Below, piece by piece: positions 24,586 through 32,444 of a stretch of DNA of 51,038 nucleotides. Under the pieces are notes generated by a model that worked only from the letters and a program-made list of their open reading frames with translations, had not been told where the DNA came from and did not search any database. The DNA comes from Dehalococcoidia bacterium. GTDB lineage: Bacteria; Chloroflexota; Dehalococcoidia; CAUJGQ01. The stretch lies in NCBI GenBank assembly GCA_035310145.1, contig DATGEL010000146.1, positions 1 through 51,038 of the forward strand, given 5' to 3'. Every line of letters begins with the position of its first letter. The stretch's first letter is position 1. The position numbers were made by a program, and so were the translations under genes.

Positions 24586-25662
24586 ATGGCTGAGCCGGCA
24601 TCGCAGAAACTCCGCATCGGCGTGGTGGGCACCGGCTTCGGCACGGCGGTGCAGATTCCCGGGTTTCAGGCGTACCCGCGCACCGAAGTCGTCGCGGTGA
24701 TGGCGCGGAGCGAGGAGCACGCCCGCGGCGCGGCCGCGCGCTTCGGCATTCCCCACGCCTTCACCAGCTACGACGCCTTGCTCGAGCTGGACGGGCTGGA
24801 CGCCGTCTCAATCACGTCTCCGCCGCACACGCACCACGAGATGACGCTCGCCGCCCTGCGCGCCGGCAAGCACGTGCTCTGCGAGAAGCCGTTCGCCATG
24901 AACCAGGACGAGGCCGAGGAGATGCTGGCGGAGGCGCAGCGCACCGGTCTGGCCGCGATGGTGGACCACGAGTTCCGCTGGGTGCCGGCGCGCGCCTGCT
25001 TCGGCCAGCTCGTGGGCGAGGGCTGGCTGGGCGAGCCGCGCACGGTGACGATCACGCAGTTCGGCGGCGGCCCGGGCTTCGCACAGCGGCCGTGGACGTG
25101 GTGGTCGGACGCGGCGCAGGGCGGCGGGCTGCTGGGCGCGCTCGGCTCGCACGTGATCGACGCGGTGCGGGTGTGGTTCGGCGAGTTCGCCGGCGTCTGC
25201 GGCCAGCTCGACACCTGGCTCACGGACCGGCGCACGCAAGCGGGCAGCTTCCGCCCCGTGACCTCCGACGACGCCTACGCCTTCATCGCGCGCTTGCAGA
25301 GCGGCGCCCTGGTCTCGGCCACCAGCAGCTTCGCGACGCCCTACGGCGAGGGACTGCGCGTGCAGGCGCTCGGCTCCGGCGGCGCGCTGGCGATCGAGCC
25401 GGACGGCAGCCTGCGCGGCGCCCGTGCCGGCGACCAGGCCATGCAGCCGCTGCCGATCCCGGAGGCGTTCCACCGCCGCGACCTGCTGCCCGAGGCGAAG
25501 GACGAGCGGCTGATGCCCTTCGTGGCGCTGGCGGAGTGCTTCTGCGGCTGGGCGCTGGACGGGAAGCCGGCAACGCCCTCGTTCGAGGACGGCGTGCGCA
25601 ACCAGCGCGTCGCCGACGCCATCACCCGCTCGGTGCGCGAGGGGCGCTGGATCAGCCTGTAG
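24586..25662 (+). CDS. Gfo/Idh/MocA family oxidoreductase
   Basis: NAD(P)-dependent sugar or polyol dehydrogenase-like protein, 358 aa. The Rossmann fold starts at LRIGVVGTGFGTAVQIPGFQ. The signature EKP of the family is in GKHVLCEKPFAMNQDEAEEM, and the C-terminal domain has the stretch GGGLLGALGSHVIDAVRVWF with the active-site His. The substrate cannot be predicted. GGAGGA precedes the ATG at 24586. The gene stands alone between a Tat protein and a regulator. Confidence 0.88.
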   Translation: MAEPASQKLRIGVVGTGFGTAVQIPGFQAYPRTEVVAVMARSEEHARGAAARFGIPHAFTSYDALLELDGLDAVSITSPPHTHHEMTLAALRAGKHVLCEKPFAMNQDEAEEMLAEAQRTGLAAMVDHEFRWVPARACFGQLVGEGWLGEPRTVTITQFGGGPGFAQRPWTWWSDAAQGGGLLGALGSHVIDAVRVWFGEFAGVCGQLDTWLTDRRTQAGSFRPVTSDDAYAFIARLQSGALVSATSSFATPYGEGLRVQALGSGGALAIEPDGSLRGARAGDQAMQPLPIPEAFHRRDLLPEAKDERLMPFVALAECFCGWALDGKPATPSFEDGVRNQRVADAITRSVREGRWISL

Positions 25663-25703
25663 CGGCCACCGGTATACAGGTTCTCTCTGATGGCGATCGG
25701 GGG

Positions 25704-25731
25704 GTGACAACGATTTCGGCGGTGTGATACT
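25704..25731 (+). promoter_or_regulatory. Promoter of the LuxR-NHL gene
   Basis: GTGACA (25704-25709) and GATACT (25726-25731) are 16 nt apart. TG at 25723-25724 makes it an extended -10. The transcript would start near 25738, about 35 nt before the ATG. Confidence 0.45.
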
Positions 25732-25772
25732 GAGCCTCACCAGCACGCGAAGTGGCTTGTCGGAGGCTTCAG

Positions 25773-27134
25773 ATGAGCACGCGCATGGGCTATCACCGGG
25801 CCAAAGCCGTCTGGCAGCCGTCGGCCGCACAGCAGCGCGTGCTGGATGGCATCGCCGCTGGCGAGTCCAACCCCGCCATCGCCGAGCGGCTCGGTCTCTC
25901 CTTCGAGACGGTGAAATGGCACGTGAGCGAGCTGCTGGCCGAAACCGGCTGCGCCGACCGCAGCGAACTGGCGCAATGGTGGCGCGAGCAACAGCAGGCG
26001 CAAAAGGTCAGCCGCACCCGCACCATTGCGATCATCCTCGCGCTCGCCGCGCTGGCCGTGGTGGCGATCGCCGTGGCCGTCGGCGTGGGCGTCGTGATCG
26101 TTGCGCCGGGCGGCGGGCGCGCCCACGCCCCGGCCGCAAAGCCTGCGGCCGCGGCGCGGGCGCCCGCCGGCACCGCCCCGACCGAGACCGCTCCGACGCC
26201 AGCACCGAGCGTCACGCCGTCGCCGCCCGACCAGCCAGATCCGGCCTCAAGCCTCAATGGCAACGGCCCGGCCGTGTTTGTCTGGCAAAGCGACGGCGGG
26301 CTGGCCGATTTTGCGCCTACCTTGCTCGCGCTTGACGCGCAAGACAACCTCTACGTGATGGACGTGAGTAAGAACCGCATCGTCAAGTTCGATCGCGACG
26401 GGAAGCTGCTCACCACTTGGGGAAGTTCCGGTACCGGGGACGGGCAGTTCGAGTTCCGCCACCCACCGGGCAGGGCAGGCGGAATTGCGGTCGATGCCAA
26501 CGGGATCATTGATGTCATGGATGACAGCGGCAGGATGCAGCAGTTCACCAGCAGCGGACGCTTCCTTGGAGCCTGGCCGAGCCGCGGCACGGGCAGCGCT
26601 CCAGGACAATTCAGCTGGCCTGGCTCTCTGGCGATTGCGCACAATGGCACCGTCTATATCGGCGATGGCGGTCCTGATGCCGGCAGGATTCAGGTCTTTG
26701 CGCCCGATGGCAGCCTGCGCGGCGTCTGGGGATCGCCGGGCAGTGGTCCCGGTGAGTTCTACAGCCCGCAGCCGCTCGCTGTGGACCGCGCGGGCAAGAT
26801 CTACGTGGCAGATACCGACAACGACCGGGTAGTGGTGCTGGACGCGCAGGGCCGCGTAGTACGGACGTGGGGCGGCGTCGGATTCGGCTCAGGACAGATC
26901 ATATACCCGCTTGGGCTCGCGCTGGACGCAGCGGGCGACGTGTATGTCAGCGATGAGTACCAGAACCGCGTCGTGAAGTTCGACAGCCAGGGCAACTACC
27001 TGGGAGAATGGGGGGGCCGCGGCACCGGCGATGGCCGGTTCCACGAGCCCGGAGGCATCGCGGTCGACTCGCACGGCGACATCGACGTCGCGGACACAAG
27101 CAACAACCGCATCGAGAAGTTCCGCCCGCGCTGA
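25773..27134 (+). CDS. Membrane-anchored LuxR-type HTH regulator with external NHL propeller
   Basis: An unusual 453-aa fusion. Residues 16-70 are a LuxR/GerE helix-turn-helix (recognition helix region GLSFETVKWHVSELL). Residues 84-110 form one hydrophobic transmembrane helix after a basic stretch. Residues 111-165 are an Ala/Pro/Thr linker, and 168-453 make up about six NHL-type repeats (for example DNLYVMDVSKNRIVKFDRDG and GDVYVSDEYQNRVVKFDSQG), probably a beta-propeller outside the cell. The layout resembles ToxR/CadC-type one-component sensors but with LuxR and NHL modules. CGGAGG precedes the ATG at 25773. Its ligand and target genes are unknown; the flanking genes are not clearly linked. 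Confidence 0.85.
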   Translation: MSTRMGYHRAKAVWQPSAAQQRVLDGIAAGESNPAIAERLGLSFETVKWHVSELLAETGCADRSELAQWWREQQQAQKVSRTRTIAIILALAALAVVAIAVAVGVGVVIVAPGGGRAHAPAAKPAAAARAPAGTAPTETAPTPAPSVTPSPPDQPDPASSLNGNGPAVFVWQSDGGLADFAPTLLALDAQDNLYVMDVSKNRIVKFDRDGKLLTTWGSSGTGDGQFEFRHPPGRAGGIAVDANGIIDVMDDSGRMQQFTSSGRFLGAWPSRGTGSAPGQFSWPGSLAIAHNGTVYIGDGGPDAGRIQVFAPDGSLRGVWGSPGSGPGEFYSPQPLAVDRAGKIYVADTDNDRVVVLDAQGRVVRTWGGVGFGSGQIIYPLGLALDAAGDVYVSDEYQNRVVKFDSQGNYLGEWGGRGTGDGRFHEPGGIAVDSHGDIDVADTSNNRIEKFRPR

Positions 27135-27247
27135 GCACGAATCCGGCAGAGGCGACCCGCGCCACCCGCGAAGACACCCCCAACCCCGCCGCCCTCGCAC
27201 GCCCTTTGGAGCGCTCCAGGAGGCCCTGCCCGTGTCTGGAAGGGATA

Positions 27248-27329
27248 GACGGCGCCTGCGCCGTCAGGGTTAGGTGCGCCGTCAGCCGGCTTCGCGGTAG
27301 CATCGCCCACGTGGGGCGCTTCAGCGCCC
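27248..27329 (+). other. Two short GC-rich hairpins in the 208-bp gap
   Basis: GACGGCGC/GCGCCGTC (27248-27255 and 27258-27265) and GGGCGCT/AGCGCCC (27314-27320 and 27323-27329) are perfect short inverted repeats. The first may end the LuxR-NHL transcript; the second lies just before the ribosome-binding site of the next gene. Neither has a T run. Confidence 0.35.
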
Positions 27330-27342
27330 GGCGGGAGGCGGC

Positions 27343-28743
27343 ATGACGACGCACGGCCGGCTGGAGTTCGTGATCAACGGCGCGGCGGGCACGGTCACCG
27401 GCTCGCGCTTTCTGCTGGCGCTGCCCGATGGGCGCGGCGTGCTGGTCGACTACGGCCTCTTTCAGGGCGGCAAGGAGCTGCGCGATCGCAACCGCCAGCC
27501 GCCCGACACCGAGACGCTGCACGCCGGCGCCCTGCTGCTCACGCACGCCCACCTGGACCACTCCGGCGCCCTGCCCGTGCTGGGCAAGGCCGGCTGGCGC
27601 GGCACAATGTTCGCCACGCCGGCCACGGCGGCGCTCTGCGCGATCATGCTGCCCGACTCCGGCCGCATCCAGGAAGAGGACGCCGAGCGCGACGCCCGCC
27701 ACGGCCACGCCGAGCCGCCGCTCTACACCGAGGACGACGCGGTCAACACCGCCCGCTACATCAAGCCGCGGCTCTACCAGCAGCCGTTCGCGCCGCTCGA
27801 CGGCGTCACCGCGACCTTCTTCCGCGCCGGCCACATCCCCGGCTCGGCGATCGCGTTGCTGGATCTGCCCGCCGCGGGCGGCGGGCGGCGCAGCATCGCC
27901 TTCAGCGGCGACCTCGGCCGCTACGGCGCGCCGATCCTGCCCGATCCCGACCCGCCGCCCGCGGCCGACTACCTGGTCGTCGAATCGACCTACGGCGACC
28001 GCGACCACCCCGTGCAGAGCGCCGAGCACCTGCTGGGTGATGCCTTGAAGGAGGCGCTGCAGCACGGCGGGCCGATCCTGATCCCCGCCTTCGCCGTGGG
28101 CCGCACGCAGGAGTTGCTGTACGTGCTGCGCGCCTTGCAGGACACGGGCGAACTGCCGTGTGTGCCGATCTACGTCGATTCGCCGCTCGCCACCGGCGCC
28201 ACCGCCGTGCTCGCCGGCCACCCGGAGGAGTACGACGCGGAGATGGCCGAGCGCATCCGCAACGGCTCAAGCCCGCTGGAGCCGCACGGCCTCACGATCG
28301 TGCGCAGCGCAGAGGAGTCGAAGAAGCTCAACGCCGTGACCGGCCCGGCGATCATCATCGCCGGCAGCGGCATGGCCACGGGCGGGCGCATCCTGCATCA
28401 CCTCGAACACCACTTGGACGATCCGCGCACCACCGTGCTCTTCGCCGGCTACCAGGGCGAAGGCACGCTCGGCCGGCAGTTGCTGGACGGCGCCACGCAA
28501 GTCAACATGTACGGCCACACGGTGCCGGTGCGGGCGCAGATCATGGACGTGCAGGGGCTTTCCGCCCACGCCGACCGCGGCGAAGTGCTGCGCTGGCTGA
28601 AGCAGGCGCTGCGCCCGCCACGCCGCCTCTTCCTCGTGCACGGCGAGCCGGCGTCGGCGGCGGCGCTGCAAAGCCTGATCGAACAGCAGCTTGGCTGGAT
28701 GGTCTCCGTGGCGCAGCTTGGTGAGCGCATCGCGCTCGACTGA
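27343..28743 (+). CDS. Beta-CASP metallo-beta-lactamase-fold hydrolase (RNA-specificity type)
   Basis: Predicted zinc nuclease of 466 aa with the CPSF/YSH1-like layout of archaeal and bacterial beta-CASP enzymes. The metal site is THAHLDHSG (His68, His70, Asp72, His73), with further ligands in RAGHIPGSAI and AFSGDLGRYG. The beta-CASP cap runs from about residue 230 and includes ILIPAFAVGRTQELLYVLRA. The C-terminal RNA-metabolising block has QGLSAHADRGEVLRWL and LVHGEPASA. The family processes RNA, though the substrate here is not known. GGGAGG precedes the ATG, and the stop is 39 bp before the next gene. Confidence 0.9.
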   Translation: MTTHGRLEFVINGAAGTVTGSRFLLALPDGRGVLVDYGLFQGGKELRDRNRQPPDTETLHAGALLLTHAHLDHSGALPVLGKAGWRGTMFATPATAALCAIMLPDSGRIQEEDAERDARHGHAEPPLYTEDDAVNTARYIKPRLYQQPFAPLDGVTATFFRAGHIPGSAIALLDLPAAGGGRRSIAFSGDLGRYGAPILPDPDPPPAADYLVVESTYGDRDHPVQSAEHLLGDALKEALQHGGPILIPAFAVGRTQELLYVLRALQDTGELPCVPIYVDSPLATGATAVLAGHPEEYDAEMAERIRNGSSPLEPHGLTIVRSAEESKKLNAVTGPAIIIAGSGMATGGRILHHLEHHLDDPRTTVLFAGYQGEGTLGRQLLDGATQVNMYGHTVPVRAQIMDVQGLSAHADRGEVLRWLKQALRPPRRLFLVHGEPASAAALQSLIEQQLGWMVSVAQLGERIALD

Positions 28744-28781
28744 TGCCGTCCGGCACGACACCGGCAACCGGGGAGCTTCGC

Positions 28782-30137
28782 ATGACCGTACCGACCTCCG
28801 CGCACGACCGCCTCGCCCTGCTCGACCGCTACGTGCGCATCAAGACGCAGAGCCGCGCCGTCGGCGCCGAGCAGGTCGCGGCCGTGCGCGCCTTCTGGCG
28901 GGAGCTTGGCCTCGACTTCGAAGCGCTGTGGCCGGAGGAACACGAAGGGGCGCCGGCGCTCTTTGCCGAGGTGCGCGGCGCCGCGCCCGGCCCGGCGGTG
29001 CTGCTCTACGGCCACTACGACGTGCAGCCTCCCGGCGACCTGGCCGGCTGGCGCTGGGGCGGCCGCGCCTGCGACCCGTGGACGCCGTCCTACTTCCTCG
29101 GCGAGGAGCCCGCCGAGCCCGCGGCGCTGCCCGAGGCCGAGCTGGGCCGGCTCTACCTCGTCGGCCGCGGCGGCTGCGACAACAAGGGCCAGCACCTGGG
29201 CAACATCCTCGGCGTGCTGCAGGGGCGGGCGGCGGGCACGCTGCGCGGCACGGTGAAGATCCTGCTCGACGGCGAGGAGGAGCACGGCAGCCCGCACCTC
29301 GAAGCGATCGTGCGCCGCCACCGCGCCCGCATCGAGGCCGACCTGCTGGCCGGCTCGGACGGGCCGAAGTCAAACGATGCGCCCACGATCGTGCTGGGCG
29401 TGCGTGGCATTGTCGGCGTGGAGCTGCGGGCAGACAACGGCCGTGGCCAGTCCGTCCATTCCGGCAACTACGGCAACATCGTCGCCAGCCCGGTGACGCC
29501 GCTGGCCCGCCTGATCGCCGGCCTGGGCGAGCGGGTGGCCGCCATCGCCCGCACGCGCACCGCTTTCCGCGAGGACGTGCTCACGGCCTTCGCCGAACTG
29601 CCCAACCGCGCCGCCTGGGAGCCGTTTCTCGACCCGACGGTGAACGTCAACGGCATCGTCAGCGAGGGCGTGACGCCCGGCGCGACGCGCACGATCATCC
29701 CCGGCTGGGCGCAGGCCACGCTGGACGTGCGCGTGACGCCGGACACGCAGCCCGACGAGGTGCTGGAAGCGATCGAGGCGGCACGGCTGGACGAGGTCGC
29801 CCGCTCGCGCGGGGTGACGATCTCCATGCGCCGCACGCCGGGCTGTCCCGCGTCGTACACCTCGCCCGGCGAGCGTGGCTACGCGGCGGTGGTTGTCGCC
29901 ACGCGCGCCTACTGGGGACAGGAACCGGTGATCCTGCCGCTGCTGGGCGGCACGCTGCCGGCCTACGTCTTTACCGACGTGCTGGGGCTGCCCGCCTACT
30001 GGCTGCCGGGGGCGCAGTCGAACAACCGCCAGCACGACGTGAATGAGCACCTGCTGATCGAGCACTTCCTGCGCCAGCCGGGCTGGTACCAGGCGGTGCT
30101 TGCGGCGGTGGCGGAGGAGCTGGGGCCGGGTCTGTGA
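28782..30137 (+). CDS. M20-family metallopeptidase/carboxypeptidase
   Basis: Dinuclear zinc hydrolase of 451 aa. The metal and catalytic residues are in place: YGHYDVQPPGD (His and Asp), GRGGCDNKGQ (bridging Asp), DGEEEHGSPHL (general-base Glu-Glu) and SNNRQHDVNEH at the C-terminal metal site. A dimerisation domain sits in the middle (about residues 200-340). Substrates of this family are dipeptides or acyl-amino acids. I chose the ATG at 28782 with GGGGAGC upstream; an ATG at 28743 overlaps the previous stop and is possible. It overlaps the exporter gene by 4 bp (GTGA), so both are probably one operon with the upstream hydrolase. Confidence 0.9.
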   Translation: MTVPTSAHDRLALLDRYVRIKTQSRAVGAEQVAAVRAFWRELGLDFEALWPEEHEGAPALFAEVRGAAPGPAVLLYGHYDVQPPGDLAGWRWGGRACDPWTPSYFLGEEPAEPAALPEAELGRLYLVGRGGCDNKGQHLGNILGVLQGRAAGTLRGTVKILLDGEEEHGSPHLEAIVRRHRARIEADLLAGSDGPKSNDAPTIVLGVRGIVGVELRADNGRGQSVHSGNYGNIVASPVTPLARLIAGLGERVAAIARTRTAFREDVLTAFAELPNRAAWEPFLDPTVNVNGIVSEGVTPGATRTIIPGWAQATLDVRVTPDTQPDEVLEAIEAARLDEVARSRGVTISMRRTPGCPASYTSPGERGYAAVVVATRAYWGQEPVILPLLGGTLPAYVFTDVLGLPAYWLPGAQSNNRQHDVNEHLLIEHFLRQPGWYQAVLAAVAEELGPGL

Positions 30138-31594
30138 CACGCCGCGAACTCGATCCCCGCATCACCGTGGCCGCCGTCTACGTCGCGGCGCAGTTCATGA
30201 GCGCGATGGACAGCACCGTCGTCAACGTGGCGCTGCCCACGCTCGGCAATCGCTTCCACGTCACCGGCGCCTCGATCGACGGCGTGATCATCGGCTACCT
30301 GATCAGCCTCGCCGTCTTCATTCCCGCCTCCGGCTGGCTGGGCGACCGCTTCGGCACCAAGCGCGTCTTTCTCTGCGCCCTGCTGATCTTCAGCCTCGCC
30401 TCGGCGCTCTGCGGCCAGGCGCAGAGCTTCGGCGAGCTGGTCGCGTTTCGTACGCTGCAGGGCGCCGGCGGCGGCATGCTCACGCCGGTGGGCATGGCGA
30501 TGCTCTTCCGCACCTTCCCGCCGGAGCAGCGCGTGCGTGCCTCGCGCATCCTCGTCGTGCCGGGGATCATCGCGCCGGCGAGCGGGCCGGTGCTGGGCGG
30601 CCTGATCGTGGACAAGCTCTCCTGGCGCTGGGCCTTCTACGTGAACGTGCCGGTGGGCTGTGCGGCGCTGCTCTTCGGCCTGCTCTTTCTGCGCGAGCAC
30701 CGTGAGCACGCCGCCGGGCGCTTCGACCTGCCCGGCTTCCTGCTGGCGGGCACGGGCTTTCCCCTGCTGATGTACGCCGTCACGGAAGGCCCCTCGCGCG
30801 GCTGGGACTCGGCCGCCGTGCTCGTCTCGGCGGGCGCCGGCCTGCTGCTGCTGGCGGCGTTCGTCCGGATGGAGCTGCGCACGGCCGCGCCGATGGTGCA
30901 GTTGCGCCTGTTCGCCAACCGCCTCTTCCAGAGCTGCACCACGACCTCGATGACGGCCAGCGCCGCCTTCCTCGGCGTGCTGTTCGTGACGCCGCTCTTC
31001 CTGCAGGAGGCGCGCGGCGACTCGGCGCTCGAATCGGGCCTGACGACCTTCCCCGAGGCGATCGGCGTGCTGCTCTCGATGCAGCTTGTGGCGCGGGTCT
31101 ATCCGTACGTGGGGCCGCGGCGGCTGATGGCGGCGGGCATGCTCTGGGTGGCGGCGATGATGACGCTGCTCAGCTTCATCGGCCTGGAGACGAGCGCCTG
31201 GCTGATCCGCCTGCTGATGTTCGCCGTGGGCACGGGCATGGCCTTCGTCTTCTTGCCCAACCAGGCGGCGGGCTTCGCCACGGTGACGCCGAGCCAGATG
31301 GGCCGCGCCTCCACGCTGTTCAACGCGCAGCGCCAGCTCGGCGCGGCCACCGGCGTGGCTCTGCTCAGCAGTGTGCTGGCGATCGCCGGGCCGCTGCGGC
31401 ACGACGCGGCCGGCGCGGCGCACCCGCACGCCGGCGCTTATCACGCGGCCTACCTGGCCGCGGCGGCGCTGGCGCTTTTGGCGGCGCTGCTGGCCCTGCG
31501 CGTGCCCGACCGCGACGCCGCCGCCACGATGCGCCACCCCGCCGGCGCGGACCAGCCCGCCCCGCCCGCGAGCGAGCCGCTGCTGGCGGAGTGA
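30134..31594 (+). CDS. DHA2-family MFS drug exporter (EmrB/QacA-like)
   Basis: Proton-driven exporter of 486 aa with about 14 membrane helices. The DHA2 motif near helix 1 reads MSAMDSTVVNVALPTLG, motif A is GWLGDRFGTKR, and helix 5 carries the antiporter-type motif C region VVPGIIAPASGPVLGGLI. The start is a GTG overlapping the stop of the peptidase gene (GTGA), a sign of coupled translation. Substrate unknown; no TetR- or MarR-type regulator is adjacent. Confidence 0.9.
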   Translation: MTRRELDPRITVAAVYVAAQFMSAMDSTVVNVALPTLGNRFHVTGASIDGVIIGYLISLAVFIPASGWLGDRFGTKRVFLCALLIFSLASALCGQAQSFGELVAFRTLQGAGGGMLTPVGMAMLFRTFPPEQRVRASRILVVPGIIAPASGPVLGGLIVDKLSWRWAFYVNVPVGCAALLFGLLFLREHREHAAGRFDLPGFLLAGTGFPLLMYAVTEGPSRGWDSAAVLVSAGAGLLLLAAFVRMELRTAAPMVQLRLFANRLFQSCTTTSMTASAAFLGVLFVTPLFLQEARGDSALESGLTTFPEAIGVLLSMQLVARVYPYVGPRRLMAAGMLWVAAMMTLLSFIGLETSAWLIRLLMFAVGTGMAFVFLPNQAAGFATVTPSQMGRASTLFNAQRQLGAATGVALLSSVLAIAGPLRHDAAGAAHPHAGAYHAAYLAAAALALLAALLALRVPDRDAAATMRHPAGADQPAPPASEPLLAE

Positions 31595-31771
31595 CGATCT
31601 GCCCGCCAGGGGCCGCGCTCGGGGCGGGCAGCCCGCCTGCACCATCGACGGACACACCGTTGCACCCACGACGAGATCGCCGCGCGGCCTGCCATAATCC
31701 GGGCCGGCGCGGCGGACTGCGCGTCGTACGATCGCGGCAGGCACCGCCGTTTGCCGGGGAGGGATTGGCCG

Positions 31772-32353
31772 ATGCCCGCGCTGCGTGGTCCCGCCGAGAT
31801 GCGCACCGCCATCCTGCGCAGCCTGCCGGAGAAGACCGGCCGCTCGCTGGACGAGTGGGTGACGATCGTGCGCGGCGCCGGCCTGGGCGGCTTCAAGCCG
31901 CGCGTCGACTGGCTCAAGGCCGCGTACGGGCTGGGCCACAGCACCGCCTTCCTCGTCGTGAGCGAGGCGGAGAAGCCGGCCGACTTCGTTGAGCCGAGCG
32001 CCGATGCGCTGCTGGCCAAACAGTACGCCGGCGCGAAGGCGGCGCTGCTGCCGATCTATGAACGCGCGGCCGGGGCGGCGCGGTCACTGGGCGAGGATGT
32101 GCGCGTGGAGGCCCGCCAGACCTACATGACCTTCACCCGCGGCAAGCAGTTCGCCGTGATCCAGCCGGTTTCGAGCAAGCGCGTGGACATCGGCCTGATC
32201 GGCCCGCACCTGCAGAGCACGGAGCGGCTGCAGCCCGCCGGTTCCTTCGGCAGCGGGCGCGTCACGCATCGCGTCGCCCTCGGCGCGCCCGAAGACGTGG
32301 ACGCAGAGCTGCTCGCCTGGCTGCACGCCGCCTACGAGTGGGCGGCCGGCTGA
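31772..32353 (+). CDS. DUF4287/DUF5655 domain protein
   Basis: A 193-aa cytoplasmic protein. The N-terminal part (about residues 10-70) has the DUF4287 pattern: EKTGRSLDEWVTIVRGAGL, then WLKAAYGLGHSTAFLVV. The C-terminal part (about 90-190) resembles DUF5655, with RQTYMTFTRGKQFAVIQPVS and VDIGLIGP. The function of either domain is not established. GGGGAGGGA lies 8 nt before the ATG at 31772; an ATG at 31799 is also possible. It stands alone between the exporter gene and the large hydrolase. Confidence 0.8.
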   Translation: MPALRGPAEMRTAILRSLPEKTGRSLDEWVTIVRGAGLGGFKPRVDWLKAAYGLGHSTAFLVVSEAEKPADFVEPSADALLAKQYAGAKAALLPIYERAAGAARSLGEDVRVEARQTYMTFTRGKQFAVIQPVSSKRVDIGLIGPHLQSTERLQPAGSFGSGRVTHRVALGAPEDVDAELLAWLHAAYEWAAG

Positions 32354-32444
32354 GCCGCCAGTCCGCCTCACCGTCGCTGCCGGCCCTGTTCACCGCGCCC
32401 GCTGGCGCGTACGCTGGGCGGCGGAGCGAAGGGAGGCGGCGGCC

